Part shown: one piece after another, positions 1 to 10,374 of the stretch | How positions within the stretch are numbered: position 1 is the first letter of the stretch | Layout: every line of letters starts with the position of its first letter | DNA from: Sabellastarte sp. h YS-2021 | Taxonomy: Eukaryota; Annelida; Polychaeta; Sabellida; Sabellidae | Direction: 5' to 3' | Assembly: GCA_964017235.1 (NCBI GenBank) | Contig: OZ024938.1 | Span: 60,751,816-60,815,815 of the forward strand | Length of the DNA stretch: 64,000 nucleotides | The notes under the pieces: generated by a model | What the model saw: the letters and a program-made list of their open reading frames with translations, nothing else | The model's database searches: none | Told to the model about the DNA's origin: nothing | Translations under genes and position numbers: made by a program

Positions 1-3000
1 GTGACATATTTTACAAAATATATATATGTTTTGTTGTTTTGATGAAGTATCAGCCATTAGAAAGCCTAAAATAATAACGTCTTCAAAAACCGGTTCCCAA
101 ATATTCTTTGCGGATTTAGTTTTTTCTACCAAAACGAAACGATATTCCGCATACCGGTAAACCGTTAACAACACTACGCCAGATAAGCGTATTCTGAGCA
201 CAGCCAATGCATATGCGTATTTGTTTTGATAAATATTACAACATACACAGACCCTTGTCAATATTTCCATTGAAATGCAGTTTTTCAAGTTACAGCTGCT
301 AGAATTATAATTCTCTGTGGAGTTCATTTATTGAATTGGGTAATGCAATTCAATTTTATCCAATGCAGGAATTAAACTTTCTTTAAAAGTTAATATATGT
401 ATGGATGAAATTTTTTGTTTAATTATGTATAGAGTGAAGTGACATGAGGAAAGCTAACATACGTCGGGGTTATAATATTATTGTTATAGTTTTCTACATA
501 AATATGTTTGCTGTGCTGGGATTTACGTACTGCTAAGAAAAGTACTTATATAACCTTTACAGGGCCATAGCATGAAGCTAACCAACCAAAAACACTTTTT
601 GATCATTTTACGTGAACATGCATTGATCAAGATTTAAATTAATGTTCTGTTGAAAATGCAAAATGTGACTTGTTTGAGGTCGCAGTATTATGGCCACATT
701 TATCCCACCTTGGCAGCCATAGTAACTGTGGACACTGCTGTAAAGCTGTAACATAATAACAAAGTTATTTGAATAGTAACTTTGAAAATGTTGTAATTTG
801 TGGACTTATTATGTGGAAAAGGTTTGGTTGTATATTGACAGAAATAATTCAAAATTGTTTTTTTGCACCAGAGGTGAGAAAATCAAATTGCATATTTTAT
901 TGTTTAAAGTTACCTAATTCTGCGTGCCATATTTGGCACTTTTAACACAAGCGACAGTCGCTGGGTGTATCTAAACTTCAATCCTAGATACGTGACCAGT
1001 AATAAGCTGGTCACAGATTGTTTGTCAGAGCCTTGTAAAGACAGTACCTGTGTCAGTGGAAGTGGCATTGCATAATTTTATTGCGTTAATACATGCTATC
1101 CAATGGACAATTGCTTTACCGGTCGGCACAACAAGAGCTGACTTCACTTAAAAACAAGGAGTTTATTTACTCTTGCCACTGATAGCAGGTATTAATTTTT
1201 ACATCACCCCCTTGTTTAACAATGATTAGAAGAAAAGTAAAAACCAGATTTATTTATTAATATATTCTTATATGCATTGACTGTTTAACAGGTATTTAGA
1301 CCCAGTGTTATAAATCAAAATTTTCAATGCCAGAAAGACCTTTCTTGAGCTTTATTGTGTAATTTTCAGCTGTCAGGTTTATATGGAGTATTGCAAATAA
1401 ATTCAACTGTTCTTTATTCAGATACTCACCTTTGACCTTTGAGTTTTAATTAGTTTCCTTTTGAAAATCATTTAACTGTAACATCAGGGGTTTTGTGATT
1501 ACAGCCATGCTGTGTCACAATAAAAATATGTAGTTGTAGTGTAGAAAGTATGAAGTTCAGTGCTGTACAGATGCTTAATGGTAGGTATTTTGACTGGTAT
1601 AGTCAATTTTAGTTATTATAATAATTTCAAACATTGAATGAAATAAGTTGATAGATGTTTCATGTATTGTTGATACTTCTGTAGAATTAATTATTTATAT
1701 TTTGTTGCAGGCAAAGTTTGGGTAGATTTTAAGTGGTATTTGTGAAACTATAAATGCAATGTATCAAATTTGCAAATGATACAAAATCTGCTATTTTGTA
1801 ATTTTTTTTCTGGATATATTCTGACAGAATCTTATGGATATCTAGCCTAATTGTACAATGCAAAAAGTGCACATATTTATTGACTGTTAGACCAGTGGTG
1901 TATAAGACATTAACACCCAGATATAAGACAGAAGCCCATCTTAAGGTTCCTTAGTGCCATATTTAGGATGTCCTGTCCAAATAAGACTTTCACCAAGTCC
2001 TTTTGTCTTTAGCGTAATATATGAGTACTGTATGACCCTGGCAAAAGTTTGTATTTTCAGAGGTCATCCCCCCCCCCTTTACTCCAGCATGCTGGCACTA
2101 TAATGAAGTCCAGTAAGTTTACAATTTAAATTGAACTGTTTAAGTCTGTGATGGATACCAATACAAAGACTTGGAGCAAATCCTTTTCCGAATTTCAGTG
2201 CCATATATTGCACATACATAACAAGAGCACTAATGGAGTGCCAATCTCTGCCAAGGCACATAATAAGAAAGTAAGTGGGAAATTCTAGAATGTTTCTTTA
2301 TCCAGATTGGCGATCCGGAGCACTGTCAAAATTTAATGGGTTTTGAGTTGGACAAAGACCCCTGTTTTACAGTTCTTAGAGTCACAATCAATTGATTTTA
2401 TTCAAATATCAGCATCACTGTTTGTTTAATTATGGGGTGAAAAAGATCCACATAGTACTTCAGTACCCACCCCCTCCCATCATGTGGGTTTCAATAGAAC
2501 AGAAACCCAACTAAGGACCTAAGCCCACATTTATTCACATTCTTACTCTTTAAAATTATATGGTCATAATCTTGGCATTTTCTCAGAAAAAAAAATTTCT
2601 AAGAATAAGAGAAATTTTTAAGAATATGATTTTTTAAATTCCTGGGCCCTTTTAGATTTCTTAAGGGTAGGACAAATTGGGTGCAATAGTTGTGTGGGAA
2701 TACAGGTAGCATTTGTATTTTACTTGTCAGGCAACGCGTAATTATTATTTGAGGAAAATGAATGATTCTCTTTCTTAGATTTTTTTTTTTTTTTATTGCC
2801 CAGGCATTGTCTACATGCCAAAAAAAATTTTTTTTTATAGTAATACAGAGACTTTTAGGGAATCTGGGCCCAGATGCTTTCTTTTACTTAAAGGAAATTC
2901 TCTGTCAGAGTTTCACTTCAGGGGTTCAGAATGATATTGTAAACAAATGAAAATCTACCACAAATAATGCTCTGAAGAGTTAAATAAAAAATCAGATAAG

Positions 3001-3956
3001 TTATTCTCATGTGTGTTTTTGTTTTATGTCAGCTGTTTGACTCAGTTTTTAAAAAGACTTTTGTTTCAGCAAACAAAATGGACAGTATATTGCCATGATC
3101 TTGTTGTTTTACATGATATATTGTTATGGTCTTGTTGCTTTTACATCTACTTAATCAACATCATCTCAGAATTATCTAGACAGATAATCTGTGGTTTGTA
3201 TTGTAACACCTGAAACAAAAGTACTACATATTTTCAGCCATCTTTGTTATATATGTGCTACATGTATAGGCTTATAGGCCACAACTGATGACTTCTTGTT
3301 TGTGGTATTATAGTGAAACTAATTGAAGGGATTTATCTGACATCTTGAATGCATCATGCCCTGGTTTTACTTCATCCTGCACAGGTACCAGCCGTGGATC
3401 TTGTAAAGTAGGTTATGTTAAATAGATTATTGTATAGATGCCAAAAGTCATGAACAGAGATTTATACAGTTGACACTGGTTGTATACAAGGTTTAAATAG
3501 TCAAAATGTCCTATTACCGGTATATTGTTATTTTTCATAAAAAAAAAAATCATTCTTGATTGGTTTATCCTGATATATCTGTCATGAGTGTATTTTCACA
3601 GTGACAACTTTATGTAAAGATGGGGTAATTTAATACAGTGTAATCTATCCCGTATCTCTATACACACACAAATTCCAGTAAGTGCTAACTATGACTCGCT
3701 TCCACTTATTGCTAATTAACTAAGAAACCGAATTCTTAATATGTCCATATCAGTCCCTGATTCCACTTCCTGAAGATTTCCACTTTCCAATAAGAGTTTG
3801 GGTGACCCACCACTGAAGTGAGAGAGGCAAGTGAGACCATTTGACATGCTCAAGAACTTAAGGTCACTAAGGCTGCTGCTTTCTTCCAAGGAACAATGCT
3901 GATATTAATTACATTTTCAGATGGACCAGAGCTGGGCAATACATCAGGAACAAGTA
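1..3956. other. Intergenic or intronic AT-rich DNA, no gene recognised
   Basis: I see no convincing coding exon, RNA gene or long repeat here on either strand. Open frames are at most 66 codons and look like chance frames in AT-rich DNA with T and A homopolymers (around 2780-2800, 2820-2837 and 3540-3550). The one supported item is the interspersed repeat at 1984-2180, listed separately. Confidence 0.6.
1984..2180 (+). repeat. Interspersed repeat, related to the end of the 2 kb tandem unit at 44-48 kb
   Basis: Starting at GACTTTCACCAAGTC and ending near ACCAATACAAAGACTT, this stretch matches 45811-46020 and 47825-48034 in the same orientation, with moderate divergence. Shared landmarks include GTTTGTATTTTCAGAG, a C-run followed by TTACTCCAG, and the closing ACCAATACAAAGACTT. 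The element has no visible terminal repeats, so its family is unknown. The copy here is the most diverged of the three. Confidence 0.65.
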
Positions 3957-4182
3957 GAGTAAGAAATCTAAAATTCGCCAGGAATCTAAAATTCGCCACC
4001 TCTAAAACCTTAGTTAATTTTATGAAGAAAATTATGTTTTTGTCTAAAAATTAGTATTTTTCAGTTCAAAAAGCCATAATTTACTATACATTCAACAAAT
4101 CTCACCACGATTCATTTATTTTATTAGTATTTTCACATGTGGCGAATTTCAGATATGTGGCGAATTTTAGATTTCTTACTCT
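3957..4182. mobile_element. 226 bp MITE with terminal inverted repeats and TA target sites
   Basis: The left end, GAGTAAGAAATCTAAAATTC, is mirrored by GAATTTTAGATTTCTTACTC at the right end. Both ends are flanked by TA (3955-3956 and 4183-4184), the target-site signature of Tc1/mariner-type cut-and-paste elements. Inside each end, the motif ATTCGCC occurs twice a few bases apart. There is no coding capacity. A second copy, right half only, lies at 37955-38048. Confidence 0.8.
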
Positions 4183-4928
4183 ATAGATGGCACAAAGAGT
4201 GTACAGACTATTTACCAGCATGACTTTCAGTATTATTACAGCCATGTGTGTGTGTCTTAGAATGACAAAAACAATTGGGCATATGTTAGTTCATTGTTAA
4301 AGTCTAATCAAGTCTGAAGATCAGTTAATTACCCCTGTTTAAGCACAGCAGTCCTGTTCAAATCTGAGTCCCTCATTATATGAATATTTACATGTGAATT
4401 GATTCATGTATCAGTTAGGGCTTCTCCTCTCTTTTGATCTGTGGTCATATCAAATAATGTTATGGTTGTTTCCATTTTTCAGAACTGGTTTTTGAAAGTG
4501 AATATTCAACGAAAACCCAGCATGTTTGATTTAGCAAAAATTTTAGATTTCACAATATGTACTTAACACATAAATATCGACAGCAATACTGTTTTTGAAG
4601 TGATTACAACAAAATGGCTAATATCTTGATAGGAATATTTATGGTAGTTGAGTGTTAGCACTAATATGGTGGTGGACTTCTGTTAAAATTATTAAAATTA
4701 CTGAAATCACATTAATTTTGTTCCACTAAGCTTCTAGAACTTTTTACATACTTCTGGTAACCAGGAAATATACCAATGTGTTTTTTTCTTGAACTTTCTC
4801 TAATCTCCAGCTATATAAAAAGGATAGAAAGCCTGACCACTGTGTTCAACTGAAGTGTGTTATGCACAGTAGTCTGTAAAAGTGATATTTTATTGTGTTA
4901 ATAAATCTTACATAATAAACAACTAGAC

Positions 4929-5715
4929 CTACACATTGGAGAAACTATGCAAATTTGTATCCATTGGAAAGACAACTCTCCAAAGCCAGTAAAACCATTG
5001 TTTGACCTTGAAGGAGGGGCCAAAGGTCAAAACTGAACACATCAGAAGATTCCTAGCCCATGATTTGCTATAAGTTGGTTTCACATTGCAAACCTCTAAG
5101 ACCAATGATAAGCGAGTTATAAGCACTTTTAAGTTTTGCTATCCTCATTTGACCTTGAAGGAGGGGCCCAAGGTCAAATCTGATCACATCAAAAGATTCC
5201 CAGCCCATGATTTCCTATGAGTTGTTTTCACATTGCAAACCTGTTGGACCAATAATAAGCAAGTTATAAGCACTTTTAAGTTTGGCTATCCTCGTTTGAC
5301 CTTAAAGGAGAGCTCCAAGGTCAAATCTGACCACATAAAAAGATTCCCAGCCCATGATTTCCTATAATTTGATTTTACATTGCAAACCTCTAGGACCAAT
5401 AATAAGCGTGTTATAAGAACATTTAAGTTTGGCTATACTCGTTTGACCTTGAAGGAAGGGTCAAACATCAAATCTGACCACATGAAAAGATTTCCAGCCC
5501 ATGATTTCACATTGCAAACATCTAGGGCCAATAATAAGCAAGTTATAAGCACTTTTAAGTTTGGGTATCCTCGTTTGACCTTGAAGGAGGGGTCAAATCT
5601 GACCACATCAGAAGATTCCCAGCCCATGATTTTGTATAGGTTGGTTTCACATTGCCAAGCTCTAGGACCAATAATAAGGGAGATATAGGCACTTTTAATG
5701 TCTGCTAGGTATCGT
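4929..5715. repeat. 147 bp tandem repeat array, about five units
   Basis: The landmark TTTGACCTT(G/A)AAGG starts at 5001, 5148, 5295, 5442 and 5574, giving spacings of 147, 147, 147 and 132 (the last unit lacks about 15 bases). Each unit also carries CCCAGCCCATGATTT, CACATTGCAAACCTCTAGGA and AATAATAAGCAAGTTATAAG. Since 147 is divisible by three, both strands keep open frames across units; the resulting repeated peptides are a by-product and not evidence of a gene. A diverged single unit in opposite orientation appears to lie at about 34420-34560. Confidence 0.85.
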
Positions 5716-5781
5716 ACTTTGGCACTCTGTGGATGAACTTGAATTAAGAGCTTTAAGGCCAAATATCTGTGAGGTTGTAGA

Positions 5782-5999
5782 TTTGTTTATATGTTGTTTT
5801 ACGTCATGTTCAACAGCCAGGGTCATATTGCCATAGGTAGTTTACAGGTGGAGGAAACCAGGGCATACTGCACTGTAAACCACCGGGCATTAGCAAGTAA
5901 TTACCAACTTTCCAACATGAAGCGCCCGGCCCGAGATTTGAACCGGCGGCCTCAGAGGTTGGAGGCGAGAACTCTAACCGCTACACCACCGAGCCCCCC
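5782..5999 (-). mobile_element. tRNA-derived SINE, family B
   Basis: Read on the minus strand, it begins with a tRNA-like head: a box A-like GGTGTAGCGGTTAG and a box B-like GGTTCAAATC. A body follows, ending near GACGTAAAACAAC. An exact 13 bp target-site duplication, GTGAGGTTGTAGA, flanks it at 5769-5781 and 6000-6012, which fixes both borders. The other copy of the family is at 7941-8181. Part of the body matches the body of SINE family A, whose tRNA head is different. Confidence 0.88.
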
Positions 6000-6338
6000 G
6001 TGAGGTTGTAGAGGACATGTATATCTGTTATACATAGCACCTATGAAGAGATTCAACCTTCTACCTATGAGAACCAGCCAGTAGAAAAAGGTAGATAAGT
6101 TTCAAAGAAATGCCCAGAGCGGCCATCTTGTTTTTCAGAATGAGGCTAATTACAGTACCAGAGAAGCTTACCTACCAATGAAGATATCCTACAAATTTCG
6201 TAAACCTAGCTGGTGTAGTTTTCCTCTGAGAGCGTTAACACCGAAAATCTCTCTATGCGCAGCGGCAGTGAATGCTAAACCAAAGTATCCCCCGGATGCC
6301 TCCAGTGGATACAATTAGCTATACAATTAAGTCCACGC

Positions 6339-6436
6339 CGACCAGTCCCTCCAAAAGCCAGAAAAAGACGTAATGGCAAGACCAGTCATAGTGCGGATTC
6401 GCCAGGTGGCGCACGCTACTTCCTTCGTATCTAGAC
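6339..6436. repeat. Left inverted terminal repeat of the DIRS1-type element
   Basis: This end reads GACCAGTCCCTCCAAAAGCC near its outer edge and GTATCTAGAC at its inner edge. The reverse complement of 10268-10374 matches it across the whole length with scattered differences. Landmarks in the same order on both are GACCAGTCC, GCCAGAAAAAGA, GACCAG, ATTCGCCA and CTAGAC. Inverted terminal repeats are the hallmark that separates DIRS1-like from Ngaro-like elements. Confidence 0.8.
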
Positions 6437-7037
6437 AACATGATATCACAGTATCGTTTGACGCATGTGCATTCAGACACATTTTGGAAATCTCTTGAGA
6501 AATTTTATAAAATACACACGTTAAAAGACTTTATTGTAAGAATATTTATATCATGGCATCTCCATGACAAAAACGGGATGAGTTTAGTCCCTCCCTAGTC
6601 GATTCCAACTCCACATTGATCCTTGGGGTGGTGAATGAGGAGAAACCATTAAAATGCACAGCTAGCAAGAATAAACATTCTTGTAACCTACAACTAGTCC
6701 CTCCCTAGTCAAGCCACCCTTTTTGGGCAGGTCGTCGAGAAATCTATCCCCTCAACAGTTAGCAAGTTTCTTCAAATTGACAAAGAATGCATAGTCTTCA
6801 CTGTGGTTCAAAATCTGCCTTTAGGGGCCAGACAAAACCAGTGTTGGAAAACTTGGGCCGTCCTAGGGGCCAGCTTCAGGGTCATGAGAATTGCTAAGGA
6901 AGGCTACACCCTTCCTTTCCAGAACCGTCCAACTTTGAACAGGCCTCCAATAATAAAAAGTGGCTATGTACATCCCCTCAGGAACGGCTACCTGATGGTG
7001 GTGTTGCATGCACTTATTCAAAGAATGCAGTGGAAAA

Positions 7038-7268
7038 TTTATTTATTTGGGGTTTTACGTCGCTTTCAACACTGTGCAGGTCATATCATGACGGGTAGTT
7101 GGAAGGGCAGAGCAAACCAGTACACACAGTTCGTCAGGATTCTGTAATATAAACTGCCGACCAACGGCAAGCAACTACCAGCTTTCCCACTTGAGGCTGT
7201 GCCGGGAACCGAACCTTGGCCTCAAAGGTGGGAGGCGAGAGTGTTACCACTCTGCCACTGTGGTCCCC
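7038..7268 (-). mobile_element. tRNA-derived SINE, family A, inside the DIRS fossil
   Basis: On the minus strand it has a tRNA-like head (box A-like GGCAGAGTGG, degenerate box B), a body and an AAAT-type tail (seen here as ATTTATTTATTT on the plus strand). A 12 bp target duplication, TGCAGTGGAAAA / TGCAGTAGAAAA, lies at 7026-7037 and 7269-7280. It interrupts the reverse transcriptase relic, so it landed after the DIRS element. The other copies are at 19838-20084 and 40774-41009. Confidence 0.88.
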
Positions 7269-7940
7269 TGCAGTAGAAAAGGTCGGCAATCCAACATCCC
7301 TGGCTTTCTTCAGCAGACTTTTCTTGGTTCCAAAACGTAACAGCAAATGGAGACCTATCCTAGGTCTGAGCTCACTGAATATCTGAAATCAGAGACCTTC
7401 AAAATGGAGATGCCAGAAAGCGTAGAGACTTCCTTGTAGAAAGGCCAATGGTTAATATCTATAGATTTTAAAGGTGCTTACTTCCAATCCCAAAACCAAC
7501 AAACCTGAAGTGAGGAAATATCTGTGTTTTCACGTTTAAGGTCAGTTCTACCAATTCAAAGCTCTACCGTTTAATCTGTCCAGTGCTCCTAAGGACTCAC
7601 AGCAGTAATCAAACTGATGGGTCAAAAGGGAACAAGAATCCACCAGTACCTAGACGATTTGTTGGTCAGAGCCACGTCCCACAAAACTTCTCTCCAGCAT
7701 ACCCTCACCTTCGTGGTTCTGTGCCAGGAATTAGGTTGGGTAGTAAACATGTAGAAGGCAGAACTGGAACCAAAACAGATTTTTGATTTCGTAGATTACC
7801 AGTATGACCTCGGACAGGGTAGTCAGACCCACTTTGGAACATTGGCAGACCCTATTATTAAAATTCAGGACTTTCTCACAGAGCCTTACAGTCGGGTCAG
7901 GCAACTTATGTCGCTCATAGACCTGTTGACAGCTTCAGAT

Positions 7941-8181
7941 TTAGATTTATTTTTTGTTTTACATTACGTTCAACAGCCAGGGTCATATCACGATGGATAG
8001 TTTACTAGTGGAGGAACCAGTGCATACTAGTTGGTCAAGATTCTGCACTGTAAACCGACGGGCATCGGCAAGTTACTATATGTACCAACTTCCCACATGT
8101 AGGGCCTGGGCTGAGATTTGAACCAGCGACCTCAGAGGTTGATGGCAAGCTCTCTAACCGCTACACCACCAGGCCCCCCAG
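7941..8181 (-). mobile_element. tRNA-derived SINE, family B, inside the DIRS fossil
   Basis: It has the same head and body as the copy at 5782-5999, with a box B-like GGTTCAAATCTC on the minus strand. Target duplications TTGACAGCTTCAGAT (7926-7940) and TTAACAGCTACAGAT (8182-8196) flank it, with two mismatches. The flanking DIRS protein relic continues across the insertion, which shows that the SINE came second. Confidence 0.88.
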
Positions 8182-10267
8182 TTAACAGCTACAGATAAGA
8201 AAGTCCACCTTGGTTGGCTCCACATGAGTCCCATCCAGTGGCACCTGAAAAATCATTGGAGGATCCCAGAATCATTAGACAAGGTGATCCTGATCCCAAG
8301 ATCTTTCAATTCACATTTAAAATGGTGACTCCAAGAGGCAAATGTCCCTCAAGGCCAGCAAATACACCCACACAGCCATGCTCTTCAGATCTTCACAGAT
8401 GCCTCAAGAGAAGACTGGTGCACTCACTTGGGAGATCTCTCCGTGCCTGGTCTTCTTGGCCCTAAGAGTTCCAGAACCTCTAACAAAATTGCACTCACAG
8501 CAACAGACAACACTACAGTGGTTGACTACATAACTAGGAAGGAAGCATGAGGTTGGGCCCACTGTGTGTCCAGGAGAATCCTGACCTGGTGCTCCAGGAA
8601 ACGGGTGACTCTCAAGGCCCAATACATTCTAGGTGGGCTGAATGTGGTAGCAGACAAGCATCCAGGCTGGGTCAGATCATTCAAACAGAATGATCTCTCT
8701 TTCAAGAGGTATTCCAGTTGATTATGCACCAGGTGGCACCATCCTCAAATAGACCTGTTTGCAACAAGGTTCAACAACAAGTTACCTAGTTACCTAAATT
8801 TGTGTCACCAGTTACAGACTCCCAACTCTGAACAGTAGATGCACACAGTCTGCCTTGGATGGACCTGGACCCGTATGCCTTTCCATCAGTAGCCAATCAA
8901 TGTGGTGGCAAAGCTAAAGGATTACCCGTGCAGGAGAATCATTCTGATTGCTCCAGGGTAGCCCAACTTGCCCTGGATCTGGGATCTAGTGGCCATGTCC
9001 AACCAGATCCCTCTGTTCCCTCCCAACCTACTGACTCATCCATTCAATCAGACTCCACACAGGAATCTGTTCAACCTAAATTTTCGTGCCTGGCTCCTAG
9101 AGCCTCAGTGATCAAGAAGCGAGGCTTCTCTCAGGCAGTGGCAGTACCAATTGGTTCCTGAAAGAGTCTCAACCAGATCAGTCTATGTAGCAAAGTGGGC
9201 CATTTTTTACAAGTGCCACAGTAATCAGGTTGATTTCAGGGCACCACCTATCAAATCCATAGCCAGCTGCTGCTTCTGTTGCAACACAGGACAGGAGTTC
9301 AGCCAAGAACTAGAGATAGCTACAGATAAATCATAGCAGACAAACTGTAAAATTTGCCTATATATGTCACACACCTCCTGGATAGTTTTTATAGAGATTT
9401 CTGTGGAGGCATTCCCTCCAGGAACCTTTCCTTGGTCTTGTACGAACTGGCAAAGACTCCTTTTGAACCCCTAAAGAGGCCTCCTTGAAGCACCTGACCT
9501 TCAAGACTGCCCTCCTGTTATCTCTGGGTTCTAGTAAACGCAGGAGTGTGTTCCCTGCTTTGTTACAGACTGATCAAAGGTGTCTCTATACCCCTTGCCC
9601 AGCTTTCTCTCGAAGGAGGATCCACAGTGTGGCCCCAGTGGTTATTCCGGCCCTGGCCCTAACTCTGGGCAAGTCACCCAAGGCTGATTGGTCACTTTGC
9701 CCAGTTAGAGCCCTGCACTACTACCTGGACAGGACCTCAGGCAGAACAAGAAACTGGTCTTTGTCTCCTTCAAGAAGGATTTCGACAAAGATATATCTCC
9801 TACCACTATCCCATCATGGATAAAGAAGACTGTGATCCTATGCTACGAGCTATCCCAAGGGGTCTTTACTGCTTCTAAGGCCTTCCCGTCAGAAGTCTCC
9901 TTAGAACAGTTATCAGCCTCTGGAAACCTCACAACACCTACATGCAGTTTTACTTGAAGTGTGTGGCCTGGGCCGATTAAGAGCTCTTTCATCTGGGTCT
10001 GGTGGTAGCTGCGCAACAGATCTACCACAAGTCCATCCACAAATAAGCAGCCTGTTACCTTACCCAAGGGTCTTCAAGGTGACAGTGGCCTGCTCAAGTC
10101 AACCAAGTCACCTGTTCATTCCAAAGAAGGCCTCTCCAGGGACTGAACTCGTACCTCTTTTCCGCCACCTCATAGGGGGTCTGTAAAGACGGGAGGGGGG
10201 GGGGGGTAAGGTCGGTTGGGAGGCCCTCCCAACCACCCCACTATCAGCTTACTAGGGATTTATCCAA

Positions 10268-10374
10268 GTCTAGGCAGGAAGCAACTTGCACATCATGGCG
10301 AATGCTCACCACAGCTGGTCCTGTCAGTGGAAACATAGGACATCTTTTTCTGGCGTTTGGCGGGACTGGTCAGG
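10268..10374. repeat. Right inverted terminal repeat of the DIRS1-type element
   Basis: It is the reverse complement of the left repeat at 6339-6436. It carries GTCTAG at its inner edge, GGCGAAT in the middle, then TCTTTTTCTGGCG and GGGACTGGTCAGG at its outer edge. It lies about 80 bp beyond a G-run at about 10193-10206, after the last recombinase-like sequence. Confidence 0.8.

Larger units (their letters stand above)
6339..10374 (+). mobile_element. DIRS1-type tyrosine-recombinase retroelement, broken fossil
   Basis: Inverted terminal repeats bound about 4.0 kb. Between them are recognisable relics of a DIRS1-like order: the start of a reverse transcriptase near 6780-7000, an RT/RNase H region near 7340-8760 and the linker after it (8740-9100), then a tyrosine-recombinase relic near 9400-9900. 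Seen signatures include LTATDKKVHLGWLHMSPIQW, QIFTDASREDW, LNVVADKHPG and IDLFATRFNNKLP in the RNase H part, and SPTTIPSWIKKTVILCYELS in the recombinase part. These wordings are characteristic of DIRS1 relatives in many animals. The copy is clearly dead, with many breaks (well over ten), and it has received two SINE insertions. It is older than the Ngaro copy at 51.6 kb. Confidence 0.85.

Noticed and set aside
4929-5715. CRISPR-like array
   Set aside because: The repeated unit is contiguous over 147 bp without unique spacers, and the DNA is clearly from an animal genome.
5380-5762. Open frames of 102 and 109 codons on both strands with repeated peptide motifs
   Set aside because: They follow from the 147 bp tandem repeat, whose unit is a multiple of three; both strands are open equally and no start or splice context supports a gene.
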